A DNA stretch of 41,794 nucleotides from Roseovarius dicentrarchi. Lineage in GTDB: Bacteria; Pseudomonadota; Alphaproteobacteria; Rhodobacterales; Rhodobacteraceae. Below the pieces are notes generated by a model that saw only the letters and a list, made by a program, of their open reading frames with translations, was not told where the DNA came from and did no database searches. The position numbers and the translations under genes are program-made. The stretch spans positions 1 to 41,794 of the forward strand of contig NZ_QNQP01000025.1 of NCBI RefSeq assembly GCF_003316635.1. Direction: 5' to 3'. Every line of letters starts with the position of its first letter. Within the stretch, counting starts at the first letter, position 1. This document shows, in pieces, positions 7,839-15,956 of the stretch.

Positions 7839-9112
7839 GCGGCGCGCCGCGCCGCGGCGACCGCGTCGATCAATATCTGCGCCTCGGCCTCTTGCATCAC
7901 CAGCGGCGGGCGGATCTTCAGCACATTCGCGCCCGGCCCCGTTGCGCTGATCAGCACGCCATTGTTGCGCATATGGTTAACGATATGCCGCGCCAGAGCC
8001 GCATCGGGGGCGCCGTTTGTCAGGCAATCCACCGCCACGAACAGCCCCGCGCCGCGCACCGGGCCGATATTCAGCTCTTGCAGGCCCGCCTTCAGCCAGG
8101 CGCCGACGCGGCGCGAATTTTCCTGCAAGCCCTCGTTTTCGATCACGTCCAGCACCGCCATTCCGGCGGCGCAGGCCACCGGATTGCCGCCGAACGTGTT
8201 GAAATACCGCGCGTTCGAGCCGAATTCCGCCACCAGCTCGGGCCGCATCGCCACGCCCGAGACGGGAAAGCCGTTGCCCATCGGCTTGCCCATCGTCACC
8301 ATGTCGGGCACCACGCCGTGACGCTGGAAGCCCCAGAACGCATCGCCGGTGCGGGCGAAACCCGGCTGCACCTCGTCGGCGATGAAAATGCCGCCCTCGG
8401 CGCGGATAAGGTTAACGGCGGGCCCGAGAAACCCCGCCGGATCCGGGAACAGCCCGTCGCTGGAGAACACCGTATCGCAGATGAAGGCCGCCGGTTCGAT
8501 GCCGTCCTTGCGCATCTCGGCAATCGCGGCGGCCAGATTGGCGGCCATGCGCGCGCCCTGATCGGGGCCGCCATCGGGCGCATCCATCAGCCGCACGCGC
8601 GCGCCGCGCGGCACGCCCGCGCCCAGCGACGGCGACAGTTCGGCCACCGCCTCGGTCACGCCGTGATAGGCGAGGCGGGTGACGATCACGCCTTGCCGCC
8701 CCGTGTGGGCGCGCGCGATGCGCAGCGCCAGATCGTTCGCCTCCGACCCGGTGCAGGTGAACATCACATGCCCCAGCGCGCCCGGCATGGTGGCGAGCAG
8801 GCGCTCGGCATAGTCTACCGGGCCGTCGTGCAGGTAGCGGGTGTGCGTGTTCAGCGTGCCGGCCTGCGCGGCAATCGCCTGCGTGACCGCCGGGTGGCAA
8901 TGGCCGACCGACACCACGTTATTATAGGCATCCAGGTAACGGTTTCCGGCGCTGTCCCACAGCCACACGCCCTGCCCCTTTACGGGGTGCAGCGGCGTGT
9001 CATAGAACAATCGGTAGGCCGGTCCCAGCACCTTTTGCCGCCGCGCGATCAGAGCCTGATCGGCGGGTTCGAGACTGATTTTGTTGCCGTCATAGGCGTT
9101 AACCATGGTCAT
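7835..9112 (-). CDS. Class III PLP enzyme of the AGXT2L type: probable phospho-lyase for an O-phospho amino alcohol (425 aa)
   Basis: A fold-type I, class III aminotransferase-family protein. NNVVSVGHCHP (64-74), NTHTRYLHD (88-96), GSEANDLALRIAR (122-134), ADEVQPGFARTG (245-256) and TMGKPMGNGFPVSGV (273-287) resemble the human AGXT2L1/AGXT2L2 proteins. Those are ethanolamine-phosphate and 5-phosphohydroxylysine phospho-lyases that remove ammonia and phosphate rather than transaminate. K276 is the expected PLP lysine and D246 the pyridine-nitrogen aspartate. The ATG at 9112 is chosen because it overlaps the kinase stop (ATGA); an in-frame start at 9256 would add 48 arginine-rich residues inside the kinase gene. 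Pairing with a kinase directly upstream strongly favours the lyase reading. An ordinary omega-transaminase remains possible. Confidence 0.83.
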   Translation of the reverse strand: MTMVNAYDGNKISLEPADQALIARRQKVLGPAYRLFYDTPLHPVKGQGVWLWDSAGNRYLDAYNNVVSVGHCHPAVTQAIAAQAGTLNTHTRYLHDGPVDYAERLLATMPGALGHVMFTCTGSEANDLALRIARAHTGRQGVIVTRLAYHGVTEAVAELSPSLGAGVPRGARVRLMDAPDGGPDQGARMAANLAAAIAEMRKDGIEPAAFICDTVFSSDGLFPDPAGFLGPAVNLIRAEGGIFIADEVQPGFARTGDAFWGFQRHGVVPDMVTMGKPMGNGFPVSGVAMRPELVAEFGSNARYFNTFGGNPVACAAGMAVLDVIENEGLQENSRRVGAWLKAGLQELNIGPVRGAGLFVAVDCLTNGAPDAALARHIVNHMRNNGVLISATGPGANVLKIRPPLVMQEAEAQILIDAVAAARRAA

Positions 9113-10191
9113 CGTGCGGTCTCCTTCACACTGGCGCGCAAGGCGCGCGCAGGGGCGCCCGGCGGCATGGCGTCCAGCGCCTCCAGCCCCTTGCGCGATG
9201 CGGCGGCGTTGCGCAGGATATAGGCCGCATTGTCGGGCCAGCGGCGCGCGCGCCATGCGCCCAGCGTCAGCGTGGTGGCATGGCGCAGGCGGATCAGATC
9301 GGGCAGCAGCGCGATTTCCTCCGGCTCCGGCGGCAGGATGCTGGCGTAGCCCGCCAGCAGCCGCGCGATATGTGCCAGCGGGTCCGGCCCGGCGGCGATC
9401 TGGTAGGAGCAGGCAACCGCCAGATCGCAGACGATGGGGGTGTGTACCATGTCGCCAAAGTCAATGATACCAACGGGTTGCGCGCCGTTTACCAGGATGT
9501 TGTGCGGGTTGAAATCATTATGCACCACCTGCGCGCGCAGATGCGGCAGGCGGGGGGCGATATCGGCGTCGAACCGGTCCAGCAGGGCAGTCAGGCGGGC
9601 GCGCAGGGCGGAATCTGTGATCGCCTCCAGCATCGGGCGCAGGCGGTGCGCCTGCTTGATATCCCATTGCAGGACATGCCCGGCGGCGGGGTGGAAAAAC
9701 CCGCGCATCGCCACCGTCAGCCGCGCCAGAAGCGCCCCCAGCGCGCCGTGCAGTCCGGGCGGCGCGGTGGCGCCGGCCAGAACCGTGCCGGGCAAGTAGC
9801 TGAGCAGGCGCACGACATGGGTGTGCCCGCCCTGCTGCACGGTGGCGCTGGCCGCGCCGCCGCGCGTGGCATGGACGCGCGGCACCGGCAGCGACGGATC
9901 GGCGCCCGCCAGATGGATCAGCACGCGGCTTTGCATGTCGGTCACGGCGGGGTCTTCGGCGGCGTTGGTGATTTTCAGCAGCGCCTCGGCGCCGCCCGCC
10001 AGCGTGATGTGGAAATTCGCGTCCTTTTCGGCACCAAGGGGCCGGATAGTGCCGCTGATTCCATAAATCTCGCGCGCGATTTCGGCCGCCCGCTGGGGCG
10101 TGATCGCCGGCGCGTCATGGGCCAGCAGATCGGCCTGCTCAACGCGCGGCGGCGCCCGGTCGATCACCGGTGGCAGACCCGCGCGGGACAT
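9109..10191 (-). CDS. APH-family small-molecule kinase, hydroxylysine/ethanolamine-kinase-like (360 aa)
   Basis: This is a kinase of the aminoglycoside-phosphotransferase fold. The Brenner-type catalytic loop is VVHNDFNPHNIL (222-233, catalytic D226, N231), and the metal-binding motif is GIIDFGDMVH (241-250, D244). GDM after the DFG-like aspartate also occurs in human hydroxylysine kinase. The enzyme probably phosphorylates a hydroxyl group on a small amino compound and passes it to the phospho-lyase encoded next. The ATG at 10191 overlaps the M20 gene's stop (ATGA); longer starts exist but lie inside that gene. Antibiotic resistance is unlikely: the context is metabolic, and the closest resemblance is to hydroxylysine-type kinases. 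The substrate is inferred only from the partner enzyme. Confidence 0.8.
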   Translation of the reverse strand: MSRAGLPPVIDRAPPRVEQADLLAHDAPAITPQRAAEIAREIYGISGTIRPLGAEKDANFHITLAGGAEALLKITNAAEDPAVTDMQSRVLIHLAGADPSLPVPRVHATRGGAASATVQQGGHTHVVRLLSYLPGTVLAGATAPPGLHGALGALLARLTVAMRGFFHPAAGHVLQWDIKQAHRLRPMLEAITDSALRARLTALLDRFDADIAPRLPHLRAQVVHNDFNPHNILVNGAQPVGIIDFGDMVHTPIVCDLAVACSYQIAAGPDPLAHIARLLAGYASILPPEPEEIALLPDLIRLRHATTLTLGAWRARRWPDNAAYILRNAAASRKGLEALDAMPPGAPARALRASVKETAR

Positions 10192-11477
10192 CAGGCGGCA
10201 GGCTCCAGCCCGCACCATTCGGCGATGAAGAGGGCCATCGCGGCGGTGATGCGCTGGACCGAAGACAAGCTGACGCATTCGTCGATGCCGTGGATATTTC
10301 GCGAAATCGGGCCATAACACAGCGCCGGAATCTGGTTATAGAGCGCGTAAACCCGCGTGTCCAAGTAGCTGGGCGTCATGAACGATTCCAGCGGCGCGCC
10401 GAGTGCGGACAGGTGCGCGTTTGCCAATGTCGCCTCGGCGTCGGTGCCTTCCTCCAGAACGTAGCCTTCGGCGTAGAAACCGTTGAACACCACCTTGGGC
10501 GGGTTGTTTTTCAGGAACCCATCAGAGGCGGCAAAGGCGGCGATGCGGTCCGTGATCTGGCGGGCCGCATCATCGGCGCTGACGCCGGGGTAGAGCGATA
10601 CGCGGCAGTCGATATTGCACCATGACGGCACGGAGGAGGCCCAGTCGCCGCCCTCGATCTTGCCGATGTTAAGGTTAATGGGGTGGGCCTCATCCTCGAA
10701 ATGCGGGTGATTGGCCTTGTCCGCGTTCCACTCTGCCTCGATCTCGCGCAGGGCGGCGGTGACGCGGGTGGCGGCGTCAATCGCGTTGGCGCCCTCGCCC
10801 ATTTCGCGCACATGTTTCGGCACGCCGCGCAGCTGGACCTGAAACCAGATCACGCCGACATTGGCGCGGACCAGCTTTTCATCCTCGGGTTCGGGGATCA
10901 GCACGGCGTCGGCGGTGTAGCCCTGAAGGTAGGTTTGCAGGGCGCCGTTGCCGGTGGATTCCTCCTCCACCACCGACTGGACATAGACGGTCGCGGCGGG
11001 CTGCATCCCGATGCGGCGCAGCGCGTCGAGCGCGAATATATTCGCCGCCGCGCCCGCCTTCATGTCGCCCGCGCCGCGGCCAAACATCCAGTCTCCTTCG
11101 ACTTTCCCCGAAAAGGGCGGGTCCGACCACATATCATGCAGCCCCTCGGGGACCACATCGAGGTGCGATTGCAGGATCAGGGAGCGGCCCGTTTCCTGAC
11201 GGGGCCGGTGGATGCCGACCACGATGGGCGCGTCTGAATGACCTTCGGTGATTTTCGAGCCGCCGGGATGGGCGGCGATGGCGGCGTGGTCCATCCGGAA
11301 GCGGTCCATCGCATAGCCGCGCGATTGCAATGTGCGGTGCAGATGGTCCTGAATGGCGTGTTCATGGCCGCGCAGCGACGGCATTTGCACCAGCCCCTGG
11401 GTAAACGCGATTTGGTCGTCAAAGCCATCGGCGACCGCCTGAATGATCTTTGCTTGCAGGTCTGCATCCAGTGCCAT
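10191..11477 (-). CDS. M20-family metallo-deacylase/peptidase (ArgE/DapE type, 428 aa)
   Basis: This is a cytoplasmic dizinc amidohydrolase that removes an acyl group from an amino acid or cleaves a small peptide-like bond. Motifs: SHLDVVP (zinc ligand H105, catalytic D107), GRGAGDMKAG (bridging D138), VVEEESTGNG (catalytic E171 and ligand E172), PEPED and the C-terminal ligand in NIHGIDE. The length and order are those of ArgE/DapE-type deacylases with a dimerisation domain between about residues 210 and 340. The start at 11477 has AAAGGAC upstream and follows the ThDP-enzyme gene by 17 bases. It overlaps the kinase gene. It is a second deacylating enzyme in the operon besides the HDAC-like protein, suggesting an acylated substrate or a peptide conjugate. 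Confidence 0.88.
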   Translation of the reverse strand: MALDADLQAKIIQAVADGFDDQIAFTQGLVQMPSLRGHEHAIQDHLHRTLQSRGYAMDRFRMDHAAIAAHPGGSKITEGHSDAPIVVGIHRPRQETGRSLILQSHLDVVPEGLHDMWSDPPFSGKVEGDWMFGRGAGDMKAGAAANIFALDALRRIGMQPAATVYVQSVVEEESTGNGALQTYLQGYTADAVLIPEPEDEKLVRANVGVIWFQVQLRGVPKHVREMGEGANAIDAATRVTAALREIEAEWNADKANHPHFEDEAHPINLNIGKIEGGDWASSVPSWCNIDCRVSLYPGVSADDAARQITDRIAAFAASDGFLKNNPPKVVFNGFYAEGYVLEEGTDAEATLANAHLSALGAPLESFMTPSYLDTRVYALYNQIPALCYGPISRNIHGIDECVSLSSVQRITAAMALFIAEWCGLEPAA

Positions 11478-11494
11478 GGTGTCGTCCTTTATGG

Positions 11495-13057
11495 TTAAAG
11501 CATCGCTTCGATCAGGTAGGGGCCGGGTTCGCGGGCCGCGTCTTCAATCGCTTGCATCAGGTCGCGCACATCCTCCACCCGGCGGCCCGGCACGCCCATG
11601 CCGCGGGCCATGGCGACAAAATCGAGGTGCGGGCGGTCGAGGTTCAGCATCGACAGCGCATCGGGGCCGGGCTGCGCGCCGACATTGTGCAGCTCGCCCT
11701 TGAGGATCTCATAGGCGCGGTTGGCCAGGATGATCGTGGTCACGTTCGACCCCTCGCGCGCCTGGGTCCAGAGGCCTTGGATGGTGTACATCGCCGAGCC
11801 GTCGGCTTGCAGCGTGATCACCGGGCGATCCGGGCAGGCGATGGCGGCGCCCGCCGACAGCGGGATGCCGATGCCGATGGACCCGCCGGTGAGCGCCAGC
11901 CACGAATTGGGGCGCGCCATGCTGCCAGCAGGGAAGGTGGAGCCGCCGCTGGAGATCGCCTCGTCAATCACGATGGCATCCTCGGGCAGCGCATTGGCCA
12001 GCGCGGCGGCGATATTGTCCAGCGTGATCGCGCCGGATTGGGGCCGGGCGGGCGCGGGGGTGTCCTGCGGTTTGGCCGGGGTCGCGCCGATGCGGCCGGC
12101 CAGCGCGGCGATGGCGGCGGGGCCGTCGCCGTCATGGCCGCAGAGCGAGACGGTATCGCAACCCTCGGGCAGCAGCAGGCTGGGCCGGTCCGGGTAGGCG
12201 AAAAACGCGACGGGCGGGACGGTTTCGATCAGGATCGCGCGGGTGTAGGGGGCCAGCACCTCCAGCGCCATGTTGATCGGATAGGGCAGCCGGTTGATCG
12301 GCGCCCTGCCCTGCCCGCGCTCCAGCCGGCGGTTGGCGTTGGGGGCGATGATATCGGCGCCGGTCTTGTCTGCGATGCCTTGCAGCAGGGCCAGCGCGGC
12401 TGTGTCCTCCAGCACGGAATTTCCGGCAATGATGATGGTCCGTTCGCCCGATTCCAGCGCGGCGACGGAGGCGGTCAGCGCGTCCTCGTCCAGCTTTGCC
12501 GGTCCTTCGGACGCCACCACCGGGGCCATGATGCCGCCCTCGTCCCAGCCGATATCTGCGGGCGCGATCAGGGTGGCGATGCGGTTCGGCGCGCCTTTGG
12601 CCACGGCCAGCGCCTGCATGGCGTCGCGGGCGAAACTGCCCGCATCCGTGCCTGATTTCACCCAGTCGCTGAAGGGCGCGCAGGCGCCTTCCACGTCCGC
12701 CGACAGGGGCGCGTCATATTGCTGATGGCGCAGCGCGTGATCGCCGACAAGGTTGACCATCGGCACGCGGGCCTTGCGCGCGTTGTGCAGGTTGGCCGCC
12801 GCGTTGGCGAAGCCGGGGGCCAGATGCAGCAGCGTCACCGCCGGTTTGCCCGCCATGCGCGCGTATCCATCGGCAGCGCCGGTTGCGACCCCCTCAAAGA
12901 GGCCCAGAACGCAGCGCATCAGCTTGGTCCGGTCCAGCGCATCGACGAATTGCATCTCGGACGTGCCGGGATTGGCGAAACAGACATCAACGCCGCCCTT
13001 GTGCAGGCTGCGCACAACGCTTTCGGCGCCGTTCATATCCTTGGGTGTGTCGCTCAT
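11495..13057 (-). CDS. Thiamine-diphosphate-dependent enzyme, acetolactate synthase/benzoylformate decarboxylase-like (520 aa)
   Basis: Three-domain ThDP enzyme. The N-terminal pyrimidine-binding domain has ANPGTSEMQFVDAL and the activating glutamate E55 in LGLFEGVATGAADGYARM. A central domain follows (about 190-340). The C-terminal pyrophosphate-binding domain carries ADGSAMYTIQGLWTQARE near residue 419 with an Asn about 25 residues on (ILANRAYE), the usual GDG-N motif with Ala for the first Gly. Such proteins are often labelled acetolactate synthase. The lack of a small regulatory subunit and the absence of ilv genes argue against branched-chain synthesis and for decarboxylation or carboligation of a 2-oxo acid. 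It starts inside the HDAC-like gene's stop (ATGA). The substrate is unknown. Confidence 0.85.
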   Translation of the reverse strand: MSDTPKDMNGAESVVRSLHKGGVDVCFANPGTSEMQFVDALDRTKLMRCVLGLFEGVATGAADGYARMAGKPAVTLLHLAPGFANAAANLHNARKARVPMVNLVGDHALRHQQYDAPLSADVEGACAPFSDWVKSGTDAGSFARDAMQALAVAKGAPNRIATLIAPADIGWDEGGIMAPVVASEGPAKLDEDALTASVAALESGERTIIIAGNSVLEDTAALALLQGIADKTGADIIAPNANRRLERGQGRAPINRLPYPINMALEVLAPYTRAILIETVPPVAFFAYPDRPSLLLPEGCDTVSLCGHDGDGPAAIAALAGRIGATPAKPQDTPAPARPQSGAITLDNIAAALANALPEDAIVIDEAISSGGSTFPAGSMARPNSWLALTGGSIGIGIPLSAGAAIACPDRPVITLQADGSAMYTIQGLWTQAREGSNVTTIILANRAYEILKGELHNVGAQPGPDALSMLNLDRPHLDFVAMARGMGVPGRRVEDVRDLMQAIEDAAREPGPYLIEAML

Positions 13058-14082
13058 GTCGTGGCCTCGCGGAAAGTGGTTAAGAAAGCGCGCGCGTTGT
13101 CGGCCAGCGACGGGCCCAGATACCCGCCCTCCTGCACCAGCGCGGTCGGCAGGTTCAGCGCCGCAAGGCGGCGGGCCATTTCGGCGAACCCGTCGGGATA
13201 GACGGCAACCGCCGCCAGCGGATCATCTGCGGCCATGTCAAAGCCCAAGGAGACGACCAGCGCATCGGGGGCGAATTCGCCGATTGCGGCAAGGGCGGTG
13301 TCAAGGGCTGACAGCACGTCATCCTGGCTCGCGCCCTGCTCTAACAGCACGTTCAGAGACGCACCCAGCCCTGCGCCCTCCCCCGTCTCATCGGCGTGGC
13401 CGAGGTAGAATGTGGGGTAGGTCGCCGGGTCGGGATGCAGCGAGCAAAAGAAGATATCGCCCCGCTCGTACAGGATATCCAGCGATCCGTTGCCGGTATG
13501 CACATCCACGTCGATCAGCGCCACGCGCTTGAATTTAGACGTCAGATGGTGCGCCGCGATGCAGGCGTTGTTGAAAAAACAGAACCCGTTGGCGCAGTCG
13601 CGCATCGCGTGATGCCCCGGCGGACGGCACAGCGCATAGGCGGCGCGTGCGCCGGACAGAACCGCCTCGGCCGTCTCGATCGCGGTCTGGGCGGACCAAT
13701 AGGCAGCGTCCCATGTGTTTTCGGTCAGCGGTGTTGACGTGTCGGTCATCCACCAGCCCATCTGCCCGTGAATGTCGCGCGGCTCTTTCCCGCGGCGCAG
13801 GCCGGGATGCATGGTCGGAATGGCCAGCGCATCCGGCCCGGCGCTGGCGACGAACCGCGCGTGGGCATGGGGCAGAAAGTCAACGTAATCGGGGTTATGC
13901 ACCGCCTTGATCGGGTCCAGCCCGTGATCGCGCGGCGCGGCAATCGCGAACCCTTCGCCTGCCAGCATGTCGCGCAGGATTTCGGCGCGCTGGGGCTGCT
14001 CGGGATGGGGCATCGCGGCGCCGCGGCGGAAATAGGTGTCGGGCGCATGGCCAAGCTGGCGTTCGTCGAAAAAGACTTTCAT
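13054..14082 (-). CDS. Histone-deacetylase-family amidohydrolase, acetylpolyamine-amidohydrolase-like (342 aa)
   Basis: Bacterial members of this zinc family remove acetyl groups from small amines such as acetylpolyamines. Catalytic features are present: RPPGHHA (H157, H158), the zinc ligands D193 and H195 in DVDVHTGNG, D282 in LGFD, and the transition-state tyrosine Y321 in QEGGYLG. The length equals that of characterised acetylpolyamine amidohydrolases (about 341). A small difference is Thr where the DVHHGNG motif usually has a second His. It is the first gene of the eight-gene operon, divergent from the peptide ABC transporter with 218 bases between, so it is the likely first cytoplasmic step on the imported compound. 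Its natural substrate is not determined by sequence. Confidence 0.88.
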   Translation of the reverse strand: MKVFFDERQLGHAPDTYFRRGAAMPHPEQPQRAEILRDMLAGEGFAIAAPRDHGLDPIKAVHNPDYVDFLPHAHARFVASAGPDALAIPTMHPGLRRGKEPRDIHGQMGWWMTDTSTPLTENTWDAAYWSAQTAIETAEAVLSGARAAYALCRPPGHHAMRDCANGFCFFNNACIAAHHLTSKFKRVALIDVDVHTGNGSLDILYERGDIFFCSLHPDPATYPTFYLGHADETGEGAGLGASLNVLLEQGASQDDVLSALDTALAAIGEFAPDALVVSLGFDMAADDPLAAVAVYPDGFAEMARRLAALNLPTALVQEGGYLGPSLADNARAFLTTFREATT

Positions 14083-14147
14083 TCCCGGTCCCTTGGTGGT
14101 GGTGGATGGCGCGGAGCATCGCAGTTAATAATTGCCGGTTCAATCAC

Positions 14148-14166
14148 ATTGATGCATGCTGATTCA
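14148..14166. promoter_or_regulatory. Imperfect palindrome in the divergent promoter region
   Basis: TTGATGCATGCTGATTCAA is an imperfect inverted repeat (TTGA...TCAA arms, with CA/TG pairs inside) between the HDAC-like gene and the transporter gene. A site here could control both directions. The intergenic region 14083-14300 contains no other clear element, and no regulator gene is adjacent. The binding protein is unknown. Confidence 0.28.
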
Positions 14167-14300
14167 AGACCGGCGGGGCAGATATCGGCCTTTTGCCCCC
14201 GCCGCGCGCCCCGGCCGCGCGCAGGGTCCGCCCTGTTTGACGCCGGTGCGCAGGCATGCCAGAAAAGCCGACCAAAACATAAATCGGGGGAGAGAGACTG

Positions 14301-15878
14301 ATGCTGAAACCGAAAAATATCGCAGCGGCCATGATGGCGCTGGCGCTGAGCGGCGCGCTGGCCGGGGCCGCCACCGCGCAGGACGGCGAGCCGCAATCCG
14401 GCGGCACGCTGAACGTGGTGATGCAGCCCGAACCGCCCGGACTGATGCTGGGCCTGATCCAGAACGCGCCGACGCAGATGGTGTCGGGCGACATCTTTGA
14501 AAGCCTGATGCGCTACAATTTCGACCTCTCGCCCGAGCCGCAGCTGGCCGAATCCTGGGAGATTTCCGACGACGGCAAGACCTACACGTTCAAGCTGCGC
14601 CAGGGCGTGGTGTTCCATGACGGCGAGCCGTTCACATCCGAGGATGCGAAATGGTCGATGGATGTTTTCCTGCGCGAGAACAACACGCGCACACGCACCT
14701 ATCTGGAGCATGTCGAAAGCATCGAAACCCCCGACGACCACACGCTGGTGTTCAACCTTAAGCAGCCCTTTGGCCCGTTCCTGGGGATTTTCGAGGCCGG
14801 CACCGCGCCGATGCTGCCCAAGCACATCTATGACACGGACGATCACGCCAACAATCCGGCGAACAACAAACCCATCGGCACCGGCCCTTTCAAGTTCAAG
14901 GAATGGTCCAAGGGCAGCTATATCCACTTCGTGAAGAACGAAGATTACTACATGGACGGCCTGCCCTATATCGACGAGGTGTATTACCACATCATCCCCG
15001 ACGCCGCGTCGCGCGCCGTCGCCTACGAGACCGGCAAGGTCGATCTGCTGCCCGGCGGCGCGGTCGAGAATTTCGACGTGCCGCGCATCCGCGACATGGA
15101 CAACACCTGCATGACGGAAAAGGGTTTCGAGTATTTCGCGCCCCATTCGTGGATGTGGGTCAACCTGAACAACCCCCCGCTGGACGACGTCAAGGTGCGC
15201 CGCGCCATGATGCACGCGCTGGACCGCGACTTTGCGCGCGACGCGCTGTGGAACGGTCTGGGCAAGGTGGCGACCGGCCCGGTATCCTCGGCGACCAAGT
15301 TCTATGACGCCGACACGCCCGACATCGGCTATGACCCGGAAAAGGCCAAGGCGCTGCTGGCCGAGTCCAGCTATAACGGCGAGACGATCCGCCTGCTGGG
15401 CATGCCCTACGGCGAGACATGGACCCGCTGGGCCGAGGCGGTCAAACAGAACCTGATCGAAATCGGCATGAATGTCGAAACCATCCCGTCGGACGTGGCC
15501 GGCTGGAACCAGAAGATCGCGGATCGCGATTTCGATCTGGCGTTCACCTATATCTATCAGTACGGCGATCCGGCCCTGGGCGTGTCGCGGACCTATATGG
15601 GCGACAATGCCGAACCGGGCAGCCCGTGGAACAACGTCGCCAACTACCAGAACGCCGAGATGGACAAGCTGTGGGACGAGGCCGCCCTGATGGCCGACCC
15701 CGAGGCCCGCGCTGTCGCCTACAAGACGATCCAGGATCAGATCGTGTCGGACGTGCCCAACCTGTGGCTGCTGGAGCTGGGCTTTCCCACCATCTACCGC
15801 TGCAACATCAAGAACCCGGTGAACACCGCGTTCGGCGTCAATGACGGCTTCCGCTTCGTGTGGATCGATCAGGACTAA
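14301..15878 (+). CDS. Peptide-type ABC transporter substrate-binding protein (DppA/OppA family, 525 aa)
   Basis: Periplasmic binding protein of SBP family 5, which captures peptides or similar polar molecules. It has a signal peptide with a likely cut after ATA at about residue 26 (AGAATA-QDGE). Family stretches follow: GGTLNVVMQPEPPGLM, LAESWEISDDGKTYTFKLRQGVVFHDGEPFT split over residues 85-115, GTGPFKFKEW, and PLDDVKVRRAMMHALDR near 295-310. The start has a strong GGGGGAGAGAG site. It is the first gene of a four-gene transporter operon. The ligand cannot be read from sequence, but the divergent catabolic operon suggests an acylated amino compound or peptide conjugate. Confidence 0.93.
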   Translation: MLKPKNIAAAMMALALSGALAGAATAQDGEPQSGGTLNVVMQPEPPGLMLGLIQNAPTQMVSGDIFESLMRYNFDLSPEPQLAESWEISDDGKTYTFKLRQGVVFHDGEPFTSEDAKWSMDVFLRENNTRTRTYLEHVESIETPDDHTLVFNLKQPFGPFLGIFEAGTAPMLPKHIYDTDDHANNPANNKPIGTGPFKFKEWSKGSYIHFVKNEDYYMDGLPYIDEVYYHIIPDAASRAVAYETGKVDLLPGGAVENFDVPRIRDMDNTCMTEKGFEYFAPHSWMWVNLNNPPLDDVKVRRAMMHALDRDFARDALWNGLGKVATGPVSSATKFYDADTPDIGYDPEKAKALLAESSYNGETIRLLGMPYGETWTRWAEAVKQNLIEIGMNVETIPSDVAGWNQKIADRDFDLAFTYIYQYGDPALGVSRTYMGDNAEPGSPWNNVANYQNAEMDKLWDEAALMADPEARAVAYKTIQDQIVSDVPNLWLLELGFPTIYRCNIKNPVNTAFGVNDGFRFVWIDQD

Positions 15879-15956
15879 ACGCTTGCGACGATCACACCGG
15901 GGCGCCACGGCGCCCCGGTCCATTTTGGAATGCAACATGAATATGGGGCAGATAAC

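Noticed and set aside
7026..9223. Long plus-strand frames (431 and 443 codons) over plsC and the PLP enzyme
   Set aside because: They are antisense to genes with clear motifs; GC-codon shadows.
9109..10191. Aminoglycoside resistance kinase
   Set aside because: The fold is shared, but the gene is coupled to a phospho-lyase-like enzyme and deacylases, and its motifs resemble hydroxylysine-type kinases.
13054..14082. A chromatin-type histone deacetylase role
   Set aside because: Bacterial members act on small acetylated amines. The size and operon context match acetylpolyamine-type amidohydrolases.
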